NCBI RefSeq assembly: GCF_029309835.1 | Contig: NZ_JARJHL010000010.1 | Location: 620,001 to 684,000 of the forward strand | From: Paracoccus sp. DMF-8 | Lineage (GTDB): Bacteria; Pseudomonadota; Alphaproteobacteria; Rhodobacterales; Rhodobacteraceae | Length of the DNA stretch: 64,000 nucleotides | Direction of reading: 5' to 3' | In this document: positions 1 to 10,866 of the stretch, in pieces | Position numbering within the stretch: the first letter of the stretch is position 1 | Layout of the letters: every line of letters begins with the position of its first letter | Made by a program: the position numbers and the translations under genes | The notes under the pieces: generated by a model | Told to the model about the DNA's origin: nothing | The model's database searches: none | What the model saw: the letters and a program-made list of their open reading frames with translations, nothing else

Positions 1-2
1 CG

Positions 3-122
3 CTGTTCGTCGCGCAACTGGTCCGCCTGCTCAAGGCCGGCTACACCTCGCGCGGGGAACAGGCCGCGATCGACCGGCTGGAAGCGGTGAGGATGCGCGC
101 CGATGGCGGTGTGCGGGCCTGA
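3..122 (+). CDS. C-terminal end of an unidentified protein (partial)
   Basis: An open frame enters from the window edge and ends at a TGA at 120-122, giving about 39 residues that end in a charged helix-like tail. It is too short to identify. The codon choice is typical of the neighbouring coding DNA, and the next gene converges from the other strand 88 bases later, so this is probably the end of a real rightward gene. No function is assigned. Confidence 0.45.
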   Translation: MFVAQLVRLLKAGYTSRGEQAAIDRLEAVRMRADGGVRA

Positions 123-210
123 ACGGTCTGAAACCTGACCGCACCGCTGCCGGTTCCGGCGGTGTGGCCGCAGGATGCGGGGCGATTTGCCGGATGGCCG
201 GCCGCGCCCG

Positions 211-906
211 CTAGCTGATGTCGAAATGCCGGATCGCCTTGGCGACCAGATCGGCAAAGCCGGTGGCGCGCATCTTGTCCTTCAGCGTCATGCTGACATT
301 GGTCACCGTCTTGTAGCTGATCTGCGCGCGTTCGGCGATTTCGCGATAGGACAGGCCTTCGGCGATGCCGCGCAGGATGTCTTCTTCCCGAGGGGTCAGG
401 CGGGGACCTGAGGGGTCCATGCCGGGCTGGTTCATCAGCGCGATCTTGCGCGCCATGTCGGGCGAGACATAGCCCCGCCCCGCAGCAACCTCGACAAAGG
501 CATGGCAGATTTCCGCGGCGGGTGAATCCTTGTTGATGATGCCATTGCATCCCGCCTGCAGCGCGCGGCGCGCGATCAGCGGGCTGCGGTGCATGGTAAA
601 GGCCGGGATGGGCAGACCGGCCCCGGCGCGGCGCAGCCGCGTGACCAGCCGCACGCCCGCCAGCTTGGAATCGCCGATGGTCAGGTCCACGACCATCACA
701 TCGGGCTGGGTCTCGCGCCAGATCTTCCATGCCTGCGACGGGGTTGTGGCGATCACCACATCGCAGGGCATGGTGTCGCGGATGATGCGGTTCCAGCCTT
801 CGGCCACGACGGGATGGTCGTCCAGGATCAGGACGCGGGGCAAAGGCTTTGCCGCGACGGTGGCCGGTTCCATATCCGTTTGCGTGCTGGGAGAGGCGGC
901 GTTCAT
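211..906 (-). CDS. LuxR/NarL-type response regulator
   Basis: This is a 231-residue two-component response regulator. The receiver domain (about residues 23-150) has the acidic pair near Asp29-Asp30, the phospho-acceptor Asp74 in VVDLT, and a conserved Lys in the NKDS segment. A C-terminal LuxR helix-turn-helix (about 165-215) begins LTPREEDIL. The ATG overlaps the stop of the upstream kinase gene as ATGA, so the two are translationally coupled partners. An apparent 507-residue kinase-regulator fusion in this region arises only from a frameshift in the kinase. Target genes cannot be told from the sequence. Confidence 0.85.
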   Translation of the reverse strand: MNAASPSTQTDMEPATVAAKPLPRVLILDDHPVVAEGWNRIIRDTMPCDVVIATTPSQAWKIWRETQPDVMVVDLTIGDSKLAGVRLVTRLRRAGAGLPIPAFTMHRSPLIARRALQAGCNGIINKDSPAAEICHAFVEVAAGRGYVSPDMARKIALMNQPGMDPSGPRLTPREEDILRGIAEGLSYREIAERAQISYKTVTNVSMTLKDKMRATGFADLVAKAIRHFDIS

Positions 907-2335
907 GTCGGTGTCCAAAGCTCGGTGATCGTCGATGTTCCGTCGCGCCGGGGCGGCAGATAGGTGGCGCCGACGGCGGCGGCGCGTTCGGTGATGCCGC
1001 TTTGCCCCAGTGCCGGGCGGGCGGTCCAGCCCCGCCCCGCTGCCATTGTCCGTCACCCGCGCGCGCAACCCGCCGGGTTCGCGGCGCAATTCGATCAGGA
1101 TCAGGCCGGGTGCGGCGTGGCGCATGGCATTCAGCACGCTTTCGCGCACGAAACGGTAGATCGAGATTTCCGCCGCATCGCTGGCCGCCGCCGCCGGATC
1201 GGCGCTGAGCCGGATTTCGGTCCCCGGCGCGATTTCGGAAAACTCGACCGCCAGTTCATGCAGCAGATCGCCAAGGCTGGCGTCGTCCATGCCGATCGGG
1301 CGCAGGCTTTCGATGGCCGAGCGGGCGGATTTCTGGATCTCGGCGGCGTGGCGGCCGATGGCGTCCAGCGCGTCCTGCATCTGGCCATGCTGGGCCTCGT
1401 CCTCGCGCCCGCCGGCGGCGCGGGCCTGTTCGACGGCGGCACGCAGCGCGAAGAGCTGGGGGCCCATGTCGTCACGCAGGTCGCTGGCGATGCGGGCGCG
1501 TTCGTTTTCGGTCAGGGTGACGATGCGGCCCTGCAACCGGCGGTTCTCGGCGCGTTCGTGATCCAGATGGGCGGCCAGCGCGTTGACGCCGCCGCCAAGC
1601 GCGGACAGTTCCGTCAGGCTGCTGTCGGGCGCGCGCTGCGTCAGGTCCTGGCCATGCATGCGTTCGAGCACGCGGCCAAAGGTGCGCAGGCGGCGCTGGA
1701 CGACCAGCGCGACCGACACCGACACCGCGATCATCGCCGCGACGGCCAGCGCCAGCAGCGGCAGGATGACCCGGAAGATTGCGCCGAGGTCTTGGCGATT
1801 TCATCGGAGGGTCGGTTTCCAGATACAGCAGGCCGACGACATTCGGATATTGCCGGATCGGAAAGATGAAGCTGCGCGGCGTGGGCGTCAGCAGGTGATA
1901 CAGGAATTCCGGTGCGCGGTTTGCCCCGCGCCTTTGCCCGTCGCTGCCCGCAAGGACCTGCCCGCGCGCATCGACCAGCCGTGCTGAAACATGGCGCAAC
2001 CCGTCGATTTCATTGGCAAGTTCGGTGGCACGATACAGCATGTCCTCGCGCATGAAGGCGGTGGGCAGGCGGACCGTGGCGATGGCGCTGGCCAGATGAA
2101 AGGCGCTGTCGGTTTCCTCGCGCACGGCATTGCGGGCGTGCAGGACCAGAATGCAGGCCACGATGGCGCCGATCACCAGCCCGGTCAGCGACGACCCGAT
2201 CAGGGCCAGCGCCCCGAGCGAGATCCGGCCCGGCCAGATCCGGCGCAGGCCTCGCCTCGCCGCCGCATCGACATCGACGGCCACGGCGGGCCGCTTGCGG
2301 GCGGCCGGATTGGGCGAAAGGGCGGAATGCGTCAT
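903..2335 (-). CDS. Sensor histidine kinase, HisKA_3/NarX type, frameshifted in the sequence
   Basis: This is a membrane sensor kinase. The N-terminus has one hydrophobic segment (about residues 40-65), a periplasmic stretch, then a second segment encoded near 1740-1790, a linker and a HisKA_3 plus HATPase region. The protein is split over frames near 1790-1805 and again near 1030-1050, so it is not one clean ORF, although conserved sequence continues on both sides. The ATG at 2335 precedes a basic N-terminus. The phospho-acceptor position is odd: the family motif reads roughly IAxxLHD, but here it is IASDLRDD, with Arg (codon CGT) in place of His. The gene ends in a 4-base overlap with the regulator. 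It is either a degenerate sensor or carries a base error. Confidence 0.75.
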
Positions 2336-2649
2336 CCTGTTGCGATCATCCGGTGGGTTGCGGCGCTGTGCCAAGGGCGCGGGACGGCGCATCCATCCCT
2401 GCCACGCCCGGCAATTCTGGGTGAAAGCCTAGGCCGGTCCGCTCTCTGGGGCAAGCGCGCAGGCCGCGCAGAGGGGCTTGCAGCCGTCAAGGATGGACGG
2501 CGCGGCGATCAAGGGGCCACGGATCGCCCGGCGTGGTTTCCCGATCTGGCCCGGATTGTTCGGACAGCCCCGCCCAGTCTTTAACCCTTTCCCCGTCTTT
2601 CCTCGCCCCGGTCTTTTCCTTGGCCAGCCGCCGTGCCAGAACGGCGCGC

Positions 2650-3723
2650 ATGAACATGTCGGATATCATCATCATCGGCGGCGGCATCGCCGGGGTCGCG
2701 GCCGCAGCCGAGCTGTCGCATCAGGCCAAGGTCACGTTGATCGAAGCGGAAAGCGCGCTGGCCTGTCACGCCTCGGGGCGGTCGGCGGCGCTGTGCGAAC
2801 CCTTTTACGGACCCGCGCCGGTGGTCGAACTCAGCCTTGCCTCGGGGCCGGGGCTGGCGGAAGCGGGCGTGCTGTCGCCGCGCGGGGTGATGCTGCTGGC
2901 CCCTGCGGGCGAGGATCGGGGCTTTGCCACCGAAGCCGAATCGATGCGGTTGCAGGAAATCGACATCGGGCAGGCCGTGGCGACCGTGCCGATCCTGGAG
3001 CCTGCGGCGCTTGGGCGCGTGGCATTCGGCGGCCATGCGCAGGATATCGACACCGATCTGCTGATCCAGTCGCTGGCTCGCGCCGCGCGCAGCCGGGGCG
3101 CCGATATCCTGACCAGTGCCCCGGCCAGTGCGATCCGTCGCGTGGCGGGCGCGTGGCAGGTGACGATGCCCAGAGGCGATATCGCGGCCCCGGTCCTGGT
3201 CAATGCCGCCGGTCCCTGGGCCGACCGTATCGCGACCATGGCCGGAATCGCGCCTTTGGGGATCGTGGCGCGGCGCCGTTCGATGGCGCGGATTGCGATT
3301 CCCGGCGAACATGACATGAGGCATTGGCCGATGATGCTGGGTCTGGGCGAAAGCTGGTATGCCAAGCCCGATGCCGGCGCGATGATCGTCTCGCCCGCCG
3401 ATGCCGACCCGGTCGAACCCTATGATGCCCGGGCCGAAGACATGACCATCGCCGAGGGGCTGGCGCGCTACGCGGCGATGGTGCGCGTGCCCGTCCAGCG
3501 CCTGCTGGCGACATGGGCGGGGTTGCGCAGCTTTGCCCCCGATGGCGTGCCGCTCTATGGCCGCGATGCGGCGCAGCCCGGTTTCATCTGGTTCGCGGGG
3601 CAGGGCGGCTATGGCTTTCAGTCCTCGCTTGGTTCGGCCCGGTTTCTGGGCGACCTGCTGGGCGGGCGCGGGGTCGATCCGCATCTGGCGCGCGCGCTGG
3701 ACCCGGCCCGCTTCGCCCGCTAG
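2650..3723 (+). CDS. FAD-dependent oxidoreductase of the DAO family
   Basis: The product is 357 residues. It opens with a dinucleotide-binding fold, IIIIGGGIAGVAAAAEL, followed by an acidic residue at the end of the second strand, the signature of FAD proteins. It closes with a second FAD-contacting stretch, GQGGYGFQSS, near residue 320. This arrangement matches the D-amino-acid oxidase/dehydrogenase and glycine oxidase superfamily, which oxidise amines or amino acids with FAD. The start is the ATG at 2650, because the reading frame upstream looks non-coding. An ATG at 2656 is also possible. It stands alone before aroC. The substrate cannot be named from sequence. Confidence 0.8.
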   Translation: MNMSDIIIIGGGIAGVAAAAELSHQAKVTLIEAESALACHASGRSAALCEPFYGPAPVVELSLASGPGLAEAGVLSPRGVMLLAPAGEDRGFATEAESMRLQEIDIGQAVATVPILEPAALGRVAFGGHAQDIDTDLLIQSLARAARSRGADILTSAPASAIRRVAGAWQVTMPRGDIAAPVLVNAAGPWADRIATMAGIAPLGIVARRRSMARIAIPGEHDMRHWPMMLGLGESWYAKPDAGAMIVSPADADPVEPYDARAEDMTIAEGLARYAAMVRVPVQRLLATWAGLRSFAPDGVPLYGRDAAQPGFIWFAGQGGYGFQSSLGSARFLGDLLGGRGVDPHLARALDPARFAR

Positions 3724-3824
3724 GCGCGGGCGGCTTTCAGGGCGGGCATTGGGCAGGCAGGCATTGTCAAGCCCGCCCCCTGCCGCTATCGCAGGGAAAA
3801 TCCGCGAGAGATAAGGGCATATCC

Positions 3825-4927
3825 ATGAGCTTCAACACCTTTGGCCGCGCCTTTCGCTTTACCACCTGGGGGAAAGCCATGGGCCTGCGCTTGGCGCGAC
3901 GGTGGATGGCTGCCCGCCGGGGGTCGCGCTGGACGAGGCCTTTATCCAGCAGTTTCTGGACCGCCGCCGCCCCGGCACTTCGAAACACACGACGCAGCGG
4001 CAGGAAGCGGACGCGGTGCGCATCCTCTCGGGCGTGTTCGAGGGGCAAACCACCGGCACGCCGATCCAGCTGATGATCGAAAACACCGATCAGCGGTCCA
4101 AGGATTACGGCGACATCGCGCAGGCCTATCGCCCCGGCCATGCCGATATCGCCTATCAGATGAAATACGGAATCCGCGATTATCGCGGCGGCGGGCGGTC
4201 CAGCGCGCGCGAAACGGCGGCGCGGGTCGCGGCGGGCGGTGTCGCGCAGGCGGTGCTGCGCGATCTGGTGCCGGATCTGCGCATCACCGGCTATATGGTC
4301 CAGATGGGCAGCCTGCATCTGGACCGCGCGAATTTCGACAGCCAGCAGATCCTGCAAAACCCGTTCTTTCTGCCCGACGCCTCGGCCGTCCCCGCGTGGG
4401 AGGATTACCTGTCAGGCATCCGCAAGGCGCAGGACAGCGTCGGCGCCGCCATCGAGGTTCTGATCGAAGGTTGCCCGCCGGGTCTGGGCGCGCCGGTCTA
4501 TGCCAAGCTGGACACCGATCTGGCCGCCGCGATGATGTCGATCAATGCCGTCAAGGGCGTCGAGATCGGCGAGGGCATGGCCGCCGCCGCCCTGACCGGC
4601 ACCGAAAACGCCGATGAGATCCGCATGGGCAATGACGGGCCGGTGTTCCTGTCGAACCATGCCGGGGGCATTCTGGGCGGGATTTCGACCGGGCAGGACA
4701 TTCTGGTCCGCTTTGCCGTCAAGCCGACCAGTTCGATCCTGACGCCGCGCCGCTCGATCAATGCGCAGGGCGAGGAAATCGAACTGATCACCAAGGGCCG
4801 CCACGATCCTTGCGTCGGCATCCGCGCCGTCCCCATCGCCGAGGCGATGGCCGCCTGCGTGGTGCTGGACCATCTGCTGATGGATCGCGCCCAGACCGGC
4901 GGCATCCGGGGACGGATCGGCGGCTGA
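3825..4927 (+). CDS. aroC: Chorismate synthase
   Basis: AroC converts 5-enolpyruvylshikimate 3-phosphate to chorismate, the last step of the shikimate pathway, using reduced FMN. Family signatures are present: the N-terminal MSFNTFG and [13 protein letters not shown], the [16 protein letters not shown] segment, and the GGISTGQ and [17 protein letters not shown] regions. The full product would be about 367 residues, normal for the family. A run of five G at 3868-3872 is one base short of what the conserved TTWGESHGP sequence requires, so the ATG at 3825 and the rest lie in different frames. This looks like a homopolymer sequencing error in a functional gene. Confidence 0.93.
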
Positions 4928-5326
4928 TCGGCGCAAACCGACGCCGCAGTGATCGAAGGGGCGCGGGCTGGTGATGGCCGCGCCCATTGTCGTCCCGCGC
5001 GCCGCCGCATGCAGCCGCGCGTGCCACGATCCAATGTGACATTCCCCGGAAGTAATCCCGGCGCGAATCCCCCGATCCCGCGTCAAAAACCCGTTCCCTG
5101 CGACCGTGGCGGCCTGTCCTTTCCGATAGGGGGTAGCAGCCGTGTATTCTTCAACCTGAGGTATTTTAGCATAATTTCAATGCGTTGACAGGTTCACCCC
5201 TGTCCCTTCCCCCATCCGGGCCGCGATTGTCATGTCACTGTCACAAAAATTTCGGATTAGCGACACATCCGGCCCGTAGGTGACTGACAGGGTCGATCAA
5301 GACCTCAAGACATTCAGGAGTGATCC
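4928..5326 (+). promoter_or_regulatory. aroC-pstS intergenic region with the pst promoter
   Basis: About 400 bases separate aroC from pstS and no credible gene is visible. The second half is AT-richer than the surroundings, with a TTGACA-like element at about 5185-5190. The Pho box listed separately lies 82 bases before the pstS start. I read the region as the promoter of the phosphate operon plus the aroC 3' flank. Confidence 0.5.
5227..5244 (+). promoter_or_regulatory. Pho box (PhoB binding site)
   Basis: The site reads TTGTCATGTCACTGTCAC, two 7-base direct repeats (TTGTCAT and CTGTCAC) with the 4-base spacer that gives the 11-base period of Pho boxes. It is close to the CTGTCAT-N4-CTGTCAC consensus and stands upstream of pstS. 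PhoB, encoded by the last gene of the same operon, would activate here under phosphate limitation. Confidence 0.8.
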
Positions 5327-6353
5327 ATGACTTGCGTCAAATACACCGTTTCGGCTCTTGCCGTCATCGCAGCAACCGCCACGATGGCCAGCGCGCGCGA
5401 CCAGATCCAGGTTGCAGGTTCGTCGACGGTGCTGCCCTATTCGACGATTGCGGCAGAAGCCTTCAGCGAAAATTCCGATTTCCCGACCCCGGTGGTCAGA
5501 TCGGGCGGCTCTTCGGCGGGCCTGAAGAAATTCTGCGAAGGCGTGGGCGAGAACACCATCGACATCGCGAACTCCTCGCGTCCGATCAAGGACAGCGAAC
5601 GCGAAGCCTGCAGCGCCGCCGGCGTGACCGACATCATGGAAGTCCGCATCGGCTATGACGGGATCGTCTTTGCCAGGCGACATCGCGGGCAATGATTTCG
5701 CCTTCACCCCGGCCGACTGGTTCAACGCGCTGGCCGCCGAGGTCGTCGTCGACGGCAAGGTCGTCGCGAACCCTCATAACAAATGGAATGAAATCCGCGC
5801 CGATCTGCCGGATCAGGAAATCCTGGCCTTCGTTCCGGGCACCAAGCACGGCACCCGCGAAGTGTTCGAGGAAAAAGTCATCCATGCCGGTTGCGAAGAA
5901 TCGGGCGCTCATGCCGTTCTGGTCGCTGAAAAAGGCGAAGACGACGGCGACGCCGCCTGCATGGCGCTGCGCACCGACGGCAAATCGGTCGATATCGACG
6001 GCGACTATACCGAGACCCTGGCCCGCATCCAGTCGGCCAAGAACGGCATCGGCGTCTTTGGCCTGGCCTTCTACGAAAACAACACCGACAAGCTGAAGGT
6101 CGGCACCATCTCGGGCATCGTTCCGTCGACCGAATCGATCGCTTCGCGTGAATATCCGGTGTCGCGCCCGCTGTTCTTCTACGTCAAGAAAGCCCATATC
6201 GGCACGATCCCCGGCCTGAAGGAATTCGCCGAATTCTTCGTTTCGGACGAAATCGCCGGTGCCGGCGGCCCGCTGGCCCAATACGGTCTGGTGGCTGACC
6301 CGGAACTGGCCACCGTGCAGGCCGCCGTGGCTGCCGAAGAGACCATGCAATAA
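5327..6353 (+). CDS. pstS: Phosphate ABC transporter substrate-binding protein
   Basis: PstS is the periplasmic phosphate receptor of the PstSCAB importer. The N-terminus is a signal peptide ending ATMASA, followed by the binding-protein opening VAGSSTVLPY and the phosphate-contact segment RSGGSSAGLK. The C-terminal half carries GTKHGTREVFEEKV and conserved SREYPVSRPLFFYV. An extra base near 5673-5676, where GIVFA should run straight into DIAGNDFAF, splits the gene into two frames. Apart from that the length (about 341 residues) is normal. It is first in the pst operon, behind a Pho box. Confidence 0.93.
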
Positions 6354-6363
6354 ATTCGAAAAT

Positions 6364-6389
6364 GCGGGCGGGACCCAGGTCCCGCCCGC
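6364..6389 (+). terminator. Hairpin between pstS and pstC
   Basis: A near-perfect GC stem, GCGGGCGGGA with TCCCGCCCGC around a short loop, lies just after the pstS stop. Only a weak T stretch follows, so it is more likely an attenuator or mRNA-stabilising stem than a full stop. It could explain the higher output of the binding protein relative to the membrane subunits, as known for ABC operons. Confidence 0.6.
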
Positions 6390-6448
6390 GTCCTTTGCCC
6401 ATCCCTGCCTTTCATCTCCCCTGAAATCCCCGCAAAACCGAGGCCCTC

Positions 6449-7912
6449 ATGCCCGTTCTCTGGATCGTGCTGATCTTGCTTGCACTCGGCCGTCACCGGC
6501 TATGTGCTTGGCACCCGTCGCACGCTGGCACTGGCGGGTGGCGACAGCCGCCGCCCGCATTCCCGGTCAGGCTACTACGGCTGGTATGTAGCACTGTTCT
6601 CGACCGTTCCCGCCCTGGTCCTGATGGCCCTGTGGCTGATCGCACAACCGCTTGTGCTGAACAATTCCGCAGCCAGCGCGCTGCCCGAAAGCCTGACCTC
6701 GTCGGGGGTGAACACCTCGATCGTGGTGCAGGACGTGCGCCGCACCTCTTATGCGCTGAGCGATGGCATCGCCCAGGGCGTGCTGACCCGCGCCGAGGCG
6801 AATGACGCCGCCGCCCTGTCGGAAACCGTGAAATCCAAGCTGGACGGGGCGGGCATCCGCACCCCCGGCACCGCCAATGCCGACATGTTCGCGCTGGCCG
6901 CCGATTACCGCCAGAAGGCCGCGACCGGCAATCTGGTCATGACCATCGCCGTGCTGCTGCTGGCCGCCGCCAGCTTTGCCTATGCGATGAAGCAGACCGG
7001 TCCGGACTATCGCGCCCGCAACACGGTCGAAAGCTTCGTCAAGGGCGTGCTGATCCTGTGTTCCAGCATCGCCATCCTGACGACCGCAGGCATCGTCCTG
7101 TCGATGGTCTTTGAAACCGGCAACTTCTTCCGCCAGTATCCTTGGACCGATTTCTTCTTTGGCAGCACCTGGTCGCCGCGCTTTGGTGGCGGATCGCAGC
7201 TTGGCATCATGCCGCTGCTGTGGGGCACGCTGTATATTTCATTCATCGCGCTGATCGTGTCGGTTCCGATCGGTCTGTTCGCCGCGATCTACATGTCGGA
7301 ATATGCCTCTGGCCGAGTGCGCTCGGTCGTCAAGCCGATGATCGAGGTGCTGGCCGGGATCCCGACCATCGTCTACGGTCTGTTCGCGCTGATCACGGTC
7401 GGCCCGATGCTGCGCGACTATTTCGCGCAGCCGCTTGGCCTTGGCACCTCGGGGTCGTCGGTGATGACCGCGGGTCTGGTCATGGGCATCATGCTGATCC
7501 CCTTCGTCAGCTCGCTGTCGGATGACATCATCAACGCGGTCCCCAATCCCTGCGCGACGGTGCGCTTGGTCTCGGGTTCGACCCGGTCCGAAACCGTGAA
7601 ACAGGTCGTCGCTGCCGGCCGCGCTGCCGGGCATCGTCGGTGCGATGCTGCTGGCCGCCTCGCGCGCCATCGGGGAAACCATGATCGTGGTCATGGAGGC
7701 CGGCGCCGCCGCCAGAATGGACCTCAACCCGTTCGAGGCGATGACGACGATCACCGTCAAGATCGCCAGCCAGCTAACCGGCGACACCGATTCTTCGGCC
7801 CCTGGAACGCTGGTCGCCTTGCCCTTGGCCTGTCGCTGTTCGTCATCACCCTGGGGCTCAACGTCACCGCGCTGTATGTCGTGCGCAAATACCGGGAGCA
7901 GTCAGGCAATGA
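6449..7912 (+). CDS. pstC: Phosphate ABC transporter permease PstC (several frameshifts)
   Basis: PstC is one of the two membrane subunits of the phosphate importer. The protein has an extended N-terminal region (hydrophobic start MPVLWIVLILLAL, then a long periplasmic stretch) before the permease domain, and the permease loop with ARxIGETM-like sequence near 7655-7690. The reading frame breaks near 6485, 7555, 7615 and about 7795-7830, but conserved sequence resumes each time, so sequencing errors are likely. The gene appears to end overlapping the pstA start at 7909. The exact stop is uncertain because of the shifts. Confidence 0.85.
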
Positions 7913-9266
7913 CCGATCTTACCGCATCGGGCGCCAGCTGCTGCCGCGCCCAGCGCCGGGTCGCTGCATGTCCCGGGCAGCGCACCAAGAAACGCAATGC
8001 CGCCGAGCGCCGCTTTCGCCAGCTATGGGATCGCGGCCATCGCCGCTGCGATCATCGCGCTGGTGATCCTGCTGGCCACCATCCTGTCGAATGGCACGGG
8101 CGCCTTTCGCCAGACCATATCTGACCATCCCGGTCACGCTGAATGCCGAACAGCTTGACCCCTCGGGGACCGGCGATGTCGAGAGCGATGCAGAAAGGTG
8201 CTGACCTGACCTATGGCAGGCTGCTCAGCCAGTCGCTGGCGGATGTCATCGCGAATGAAAACATCCAGATCGACGGGCTGACGGACAAGGACGTCAACGA
8301 CCTGATTTCCAAGGAGGCCCCGGCCCAGATCCGCAACATGGTGCTGGCCAATCCCGAATTGCTCGGCCAGACCATCGAGGCCCTGTCCTGGACCAATGGC
8401 CGCGTCGATGGCCATTACAAGGGCCAGCGTCACGCTGGACGGCGCCGCGCACAGGATCTCGAACACCTCGCCCGCGCAGCCGACGCTGGCCGATACGCTG
8501 CGCGAACGCGGCGAGCTGAAAACCCTGTGGAACTGGAGCTTTCTGACCAGCCCGACGCATCCGACCAGCGCCCCGAAGCGGCGGGTGTCGGCATCGCGAT
8601 CCTCGGCTCGCTGTACATGATGCTGGTCGTGCTGCTGCTGTCGGTGCCGATCGGCGTCGCCGCGTCCATCTATCTCGAAGAATTCGCGCCCAAGAACAAA
8701 TGGACCGATATCATCGAGGTCGAACATCATCGAACCTCGCTGCCGTGCCGTCCATCGTCTCTTGGTATCCTCGAGCCTGGCCGCTTTCATCAACTTTGCC
8801 GGATTGCCGCAATCGGCGCCCATCGTCGGCGGCCTTGTGCTGACGCCGATGACGCTGCCGACGATCATCATCTCGACCCGCGCGGCGCTCAAGGCGGTTC
8901 CGCCCTCGATCCGCGACGCGGCGCTTGGGGTCGGTGCGTCGCGGATGCAGACCGTGTTCCACCACGTCCTGCCGCTGGCCCTGCCGGGCATCCTGACCGG
9001 CACGATCATCGGCCTTGCCCATGCGCTCGGCGAAACCGCGCCGCTGCTCCTCATCGGCATGGTCGCTTTCGTCGCCGACGTCCCGGCAACGCCGATGGAT
9101 CCCGGCAACGGCTCTTCCGGTGCAGATCTACATGTGGAGCGAACGAGGCCGAACGCGCCTTCGTGGAACGCGCCGTCTGGAGCCATCATCGTGCTCGCTT
9201 GTCTTCCTCATCCTCATGAATGTCGGTGCCATTCTCCTGCGCCGCCGTTTCGAGCGACGCTGGTAG
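7909..9266 (+). CDS. pstA: Phosphate ABC transporter permease PstA (several frameshifts)
   Basis: PstA pairs with PstC to form the phosphate channel. The start MTDLTASGA overlaps the end of pstC. A hydrophobic segment follows at about 8030-8095, then a periplasmic region. The permease domain from about 8590 contains [32 protein letters not shown] and the ABC-contact loop ending [14 protein letters not shown]. The C-terminus is LRRRFERRW. At least five frame changes are seen between 8000 and 9240. Both permeases carry family-typical alphaproteobacterial N-terminal extensions. Confidence 0.85.
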
Positions 9267-9280
9267 GAAGGACCGGTCAT

Positions 9281-10119
9281 ATGAACATGATGTCGAAGCA
9301 GCAGTCGAGAAAGCCATGGACGGACAAACGAACGACATTTCCTACAAGATGATCGGCAAGGACGTTTCCGGTCTATTACGGCGACGAAGCGCGCCCATCT
9401 ACGACGTGAATCTCAACGTCCGCGAAAACACCGTCACCGCGCTTCATCGGCCCTTCGGGCTGCGGCAAGTCGACATTCCTGCGCTGCATCAACCGCATGA
9501 ACGACACGATCGACATCTGCCGCGTCGACCGGCCAGATCACGCTCGACAGCGACGATATCTACGATCCGACGCATCGACGTCGGTGGAACTGCGCGCCCA
9601 GCGTCGGCATGGTGTTCCAGAAGCCGAACCCGTTTCCTAAGTCGATCTACGAGAACGTGGCCTATGGTCCGCGCATCCACGGCCTCGCCACAGGCGAAGG
9701 CCGAACATGGACGCCGATTGTCGAGCAGAGCCTGCAGCAGCGCCGGCCTGTGGAACGAAGGTCAAGGACCGCCTGCACGAAGCCGGGGACCGGCCTGTCG
9801 CGGCGGCCAGCAGCAGCGCCTGTGCATCGCCACGCGCCGGTCGCCGTCCAGCCCGGAAGTCATGCTGATGGACGAGCCCTGCTCGGCGCTGGACCCGATC
9901 GCGACCAGCCAAGGTCGAGGAACTGATCGACGAGCTGCGCTCCAATTTCTCGATCGGTGATCGTCACCGCACTCGATGCAGCAGGCGGCCCGCGCGTCAG
10001 CCAGCGCACCGCCTTGTTCCACCTCGGCAACCTGGTGGAGGACGGACGACACCGACGACATCTTTACCAAGCCGCAGGATCTGCGCACGGAAAGCTATAT
10101 CTCGGGCAAGATCGGCTGA
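9281..10119 (+). CDS. pstB: Phosphate ABC transporter ATP-binding protein (several frameshifts)
   Basis: PstB is the ATPase of the phosphate importer. Pieces of its motifs can be read in alternating frames: the Walker A region near 9455-9475, the Q-loop [19 protein letters not shown] near 9605-9660, the signature GLSGGQQQRL near 9790-9820, Walker [16 protein letters not shown] near 9860-9905, and the C-terminal ESYISGKIG. Normal PstB length results if the indels are corrected. The indel density here is the highest in the window, every 40-80 bases, far beyond what a functional gene would show. Confidence 0.85.
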
Positions 10120-10131
10120 TCGGGGAAAGAC

Positions 10132-10863
10132 ATGAGCATGAATACCGAAGAACACATCGCGTCGGCGTTTGACCGCGATCTGGAAACCGTTCAGGCGCTG
10201 GTCGTCAAGATGGGCGGCATGGTCGAAAGCGCGATCCAGGACGCAAGCCGCGCGCTTGAAACCCGCGACGAGGAACTGGCCATGGAGGTCGCTGCCAGCG
10301 CGACAAGGCCATCGACGCGCTGGAAGCCCAGATCAACGAAGAGGCCGCACGGCTGATCGCGCTGCGCGCGCCCATCGCATCGGACCTGCGCACCGCGCTG
10401 ACCGTGATCAAGATCTCGGCCAGTCTGGAGCGCGTCGGCGATTATGCGAAAAACATCGCCAAGCGCAGCCATGCCGTGACCCATATGCCGGCGATTGCCG
10501 GTGCGGGGATCGCGCTGCGCCGCATGTCGGCCACGGTCGAGACGATGATGAACGGACGCGCTGGACAGCTATATCCAGCGCGACGCCGCCCTTGCCGCCG
10601 ATGTCCGCCAGCGCGACATCGAGGTGGATCAGATGTATAACGCGCTGTTTCGCGAATTCCTGACCTATATGATGGAAGACCCGCGCAACATCACGGCCTG
10701 CATGCATCTGCATTTCATCGCCAAGAACATCGAGCGCATGGGCGACCATGCCACCGGCATCGCCGAACAGGTCATCTACCTGACCACCGGCGAATTGCCC
10801 GACGACGCGCGCCCGAAAAGCGAAAGCGTCACCCGCGTCAACCTGAACGAGGGCGAGGACTGA
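10132..10863 (+). CDS. phoU: Phosphate signalling regulator PhoU (frameshifted)
   Basis: PhoU links the Pst transporter to the PhoR/PhoB system and represses the Pho regulon when phosphate is plentiful. Two PhoU helical repeats are visible. The first holds KISASLERVGDYAKNIAKR and the second FIAKNIERMGDHATGIAE; both carry the metal-binding ExxGDxA pattern. Compensating single-base shifts near 10295 and 10555 displace short stretches between conserved blocks. It lies 12 bases after pstB and 3 before phoB. Confidence 0.9.
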
Positions 10864-10866
10864 TCC

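Noticed and set aside
211..1734. A single 507-residue kinase-regulator hybrid
   Set aside because: The regulator has its own ATG in an ATGA overlap with the kinase stop, and the fusion passes through a nonsense Arg-rich stretch created by a frameshift.
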